Source: Occallatibacter savannae (lineage in GTDB: Bacteria > Acidobacteriota > Terriglobia > Terriglobales > Acidobacteriaceae). Taken from it: DNA of 64,000 bases. The notes beneath the pieces are model-generated. The model had not been told where the DNA came from. It did not search any database and saw only the letters and a list, made by a program, of their open reading frames with translations. Below, one piece after another: positions 61,744 through 64,000 of the stretch; position 1 is the first letter of the stretch; each line of letters starts with the position of its first letter. The DNA lies in assembly GCF_003131205.1 (NCBI RefSeq), contig NZ_QFFY01000002.1, forward strand, positions 705,016-769,015, given 5' to 3'. Position numbers and translations under genes: made by a program.

Positions 61744-62983
61744 TACAGCAGCAATGCTGCGCAATGGAAACGTTTCGATCGCACCAGCTGCGGTAGGGTT
61801 CTACCTCGCAGCGCGCCTCTGCACCACGTTTCTGGCGTTCCAGTCTGATCCGAGGACAGGCGCTTACGTGAACTTCGCCATCCATCTTCTGCTGCTGGCC
61901 ATCATGGCTTTCCACTCATTGGGCCCCGCGCGGTTCACGCTTCGAGAGATGTTGCCGGCAAGGCCATTTAAATTGACTCTCGGCTTTCTGATGATGGGTT
62001 TGTGCAGCTTGAGTTGGAGCAGCACAGCCTCTGAAACAGTAGCTTTCGCTTATTGGTGCGAACTCGCGTCCGAGGTCGTGATGATCGTCTTAGCGATGCG
62101 AGCAGAGCACCCTTACTCGGCTGCTTTGTCAATCATGCGGGGCTATATTTGCGGAGCGCTTCTGATTGCTGCAGTCGAGTGGTTATCGCCGACGATGTAT
62201 GACCTCCGCCCCGGTGATGACGATTTTTTCAGCCCCAATGCGATAGGTTTTTGCTGTGCACTCGGAGTGTTCCTGATCCAGATTGCCGGGCGCAGGACTA
62301 TTGCGTTCCGGATAGCTGCGATAATCCTTATCATCAGCCTGTTGCGCAGCTTGAGCAAGACCACAATCATTGCGTTCGTGCTGTCGCAGGGCGCGCTACT
62401 CCTGCTGGACCAGTCGCGAAGCCGGCGTGCAAAGATCATGACTGTCGGGGTTGCAATGGTAGTCGCCGCTTCGTTCTGGCAATTGTTCGAGAGCTACTAC
62501 GAGGTCTATACCCATCTAGGCAACCAGTCTGAAACACTGTCGGGGCGAATTGGCATCTGGGCCTTTGTGCTGACAAGAGCGTTGGAACAACCCTGGTTCG
62601 GACACGGCTTTCATTCCTTCCGCAATGTCATTCCGCCATTTGGATCGTTCGAGGCGTGGCACGCTCACAATGAACTTCTTCAGCAGTTTTACGCGTACGG
62701 GCTGCTCGGAGTCGTCCTTGTTGGAACTCTGTATGCGAGCCTGTTTCGGCAGGTCCGCGGAAGCAGTTCGAGGGAGACAAGGGCGAGGTTGACTGCGCTG
62801 CTCGTCTTCATTCTGATCCGCGGCTTGGCGGATACAGAGAACTTCGATTTGTCTCTGCCCCTCTGGTTGATCTCTCTGATCAGCATCACTCTAAGCGGAG
62901 CATTACCCCTTGCTCTACCGTCGGTCGGAACTGTCGGATCAATCGGCGAGATGCCCGAAGCCACGGCAGAAGGATCTGCCTGA
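61736..62983 (+). CDS. O-antigen ligase / Wzy-like polymerase
   Basis: 415 residues with about 10-12 membrane helices. The large periplasmic loop region contains GRIGIWAFVLTRALEQPWFGHGFHSF and WHAHNELLQQFYAYGLLG, the His-Asn-x-Leu pattern typical of O-antigen ligase family proteins (Wzy/WaaL/RfaL). It joins or polymerises undecaprenyl-linked glycans in the periplasm. With Wzz and the SLBB protein next to it, a Wzy-type polymerase for an exopolysaccharide is the more likely role. Its ATG lies 8 bases inside the wzz-like gene and its stop shares one base with the next gene's start (TGATG). Confidence 0.87.
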   Translation: MADTAAMLRNGNVSIAPAAVGFYLAARLCTTFLAFQSDPRTGAYVNFAIHLLLLAIMAFHSLGPARFTLREMLPARPFKLTLGFLMMGLCSLSWSSTASETVAFAYWCELASEVVMIVLAMRAEHPYSAALSIMRGYICGALLIAAVEWLSPTMYDLRPGDDDFFSPNAIGFCCALGVFLIQIAGRRTIAFRIAAIILIISLLRSLSKTTIIAFVLSQGALLLLDQSRSRRAKIMTVGVAMVVAASFWQLFESYYEVYTHLGNQSETLSGRIGIWAFVLTRALEQPWFGHGFHSFRNVIPPFGSFEAWHAHNELLQQFYAYGLLGVVLVGTLYASLFRQVRGSSSRETRARLTALLVFILIRGLADTENFDLSLPLWLISLISITLSGALPLALPSVGTVGSIGEMPEATAEGSA

Positions 62984-64000
62984 TGAAGGTCGTTGTTGCC
63001 GCGGTCTCTTCGAATCGCTCGCTGTCGGGCGTGTCGCGTCATGCGGCAAATCTCGCTAAGTGTCTGCTCATTCGACCCGAGATCTCGGCCTTACATGTCC
63101 TTGTGGCTCGGTGGGAAGAGGGCTGTGTCAAGGACGCCATCTGCCGGAACGATCCGCGTCTCCATGTTCATCCCGTACCTATGCGACCGGGAACACTCGC
63201 GCGAAACCTCTGGTACCTGCAAACGCTGCCTGCAATCGTGCAGCAACTACACGCGGACGTCGTTCACGTCTCTTACCCGTCGTTGATTACGGCAAGCGCT
63301 TTTCTGTGTCCCACCGTAGCGACCCTGCACGATCTTTACCCCTACGACATTCCGGCGAATTTCGGATTGCCGAAAGTCTTCTTCAATCGCATGATTTTGC
63401 GCCAATGCTTGAGAAATGCTGGCGCGATCGCCTGTGTTTCTGAAGCGACAAGGCGACGCCTGTGCGAGGTCATGCCGAACGTTGCAGAGAAGGCTGTTAC
63501 GATCGGCAACTTTGCTGAGAGTGGCCCGTCGCCACGGAAGCCAGCGTTCGCTGCCTCCTGGAACGGCGAGCCGTTCTTATTATGCGTGGCTCAGCATCGG
63601 CGCAACAAGAACCTGCTGCTCGCTCTGAAGGTATTCCGTCGGGCTCTGGCCGCGGGCGACGTCAGCCAGAGAACGCGACTTCTGGTTGTGGGACTGGCCG
63701 GTCCGGAGTCGGGTGCGCTCTATCGCTTCGCCAGGGCGGAGAATCTGGATGAAGCGGTAGTTTTCGTGAATGGGCTTTCCGATGCGGAGTTGGCGTGGTG
63801 CTATCGAAACGCCGAACTGCTGCTGGCGCCATCTCTGATTGAGGGATTTGGCCTGCCGGTGTTGGAAGCACAGCTAGCCGGTTGCCGCGTGGTCTGCTCC
63901 GACATTCCCTCTTTTCGAGAAGTCGCGTCGCCTGCATCTCGATTCGTTCCGCTCGACTCCAACGCGGAGGAGAAATTCGTGGTTGCTGTAGGCGAGGCTC
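62983..64000 (+). CDS. Glycosyltransferase family 4 (GT-B), 3' end outside window
   Basis: 339 codons are visible with no stop by 64000. The N-terminal Rossmann part opens KVVVAAVSSNRSLSGVSRHA and has VHVSYPSLITAS and VATLHDLYPYDIP; the nucleotide-sugar binding part has EPFLLCVAQHRRNKNLLLAL, VVGLAGPESGALYRFA and the hallmark LIEGFGLPVLEAQLAGC, where the EGFGLPxLE motif binds the donor sugar. It transfers a sugar from a nucleotide donor (probably a mannose, glucose or similar GT4 activity) onto a lipid-linked acceptor at the inner face of the membrane. It continues the exopolysaccharide operon, which probably extends past the window. Confidence 0.9.
   Translation, partial: MKVVVAAVSSNRSLSGVSRHAANLAKCLLIRPEISALHVLVARWEEGCVKDAICRNDPRLHVHPVPMRPGTLARNLWYLQTLPAIVQQLHADVVHVSYPSLITASAFLCPTVATLHDLYPYDIPANFGLPKVFFNRMILRQCLRNAGAIACVSEATRRRLCEVMPNVAEKAVTIGNFAESGPSPRKPAFAASWNGEPFLLCVAQHRRNKNLLLALKVFRRALAAGDVSQRTRLLVVGLAGPESGALYRFARAENLDEAVVFVNGLSDAELAWCYRNAELLLAPSLIEGFGLPVLEAQLAGCRVVCSDIPSFREVASPASRFVPLDSNAEEKFVVAVGEA

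Noticed and set aside
1-64000. CRISPR arrays, IS elements, prophage genes
   Set aside because: No regularly spaced repeats, transposase motifs or phage structural genes were seen.

Overview
The window is GC-rich, gene-dense bacterial chromosome, most probably from an Acidobacteriota (Terriglobia-like soil acidobacterium). Support for this comes from gene families: two Oar-type TonB-dependent receptors with an N-terminal carboxypeptidase-regulatory-like domain, a CRTAC1/UnbV FG-GAP protein, secreted TPR proteins, an ECF sigma factor overlapping a Ser/Thr-kinase-TPR protein, a DUF5107-TPR protein, and many glycoside hydrolases. No plasmid, phage, IS or CRISPR signature was seen. All calls come from reading the sequence; no database search was run.

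Layout. 0-7.7 kb: the 3' part of a CRTAC1 gene, a large TonB-dependent receptor behind a strong promoter with two LacI-type operators, a textbook terminator, and two secreted TPR proteins. 7.7-11 kb: a PfkB sugar kinase and a three-gene quaternary-amine (Opu-like) ABC importer. 11-16.5 kb, minus strand: pgl, glk and a secreted GH2 enzyme with discoidin-like domains (hexose entry and release). 16.6-19.6 kb: a TolC-like protein and a MATE exporter. 20-22.2 kb: an EF-G-like GTPase with changed G motifs. 22.6-26.2 kb: an integral-membrane spermidine-synthase-like protein and an MFS anion:cation symporter. 26.2-30.2 kb: purL-purF, followed upstream by tRNA-Leu(CAA) and a gene-poor tract.

31-40.6 kb is a carbohydrate locus: a DUF5107-TPR protein and a sugar porter on the minus strand, diverging from a Tat-type GH2 enzyme and a GH35 beta-galactosidase-like enzyme. 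40.6-47.8 kb holds a ZU5-like lipoprotein, a secreted Met/Gln/Gly-rich protein, and a sigma factor-kinase pair on the opposite strand.

47.9-64 kb is the most unusual part. Two tightly packed operons diverge from about 55.2 kb. The left one encodes an outer-membrane protein, a tiny cytochrome c, a TonB-dependent receptor, an HPr-kinase-like P-loop protein and an MFS transporter. The right one starts with a CuA-like cupredoxin and a cytochrome c and runs on, with overlapping or nearly touching genes, into a PF14907-type nucleotidyltransferase and an exopolysaccharide export/polymerisation set (SLBB exporter, Wzz, O-antigen-ligase-like protein, glycosyltransferase cut by the window end). Joining redox proteins, outer-membrane uptake and polysaccharide export in one divergon is the best candidate here for an undescribed system.
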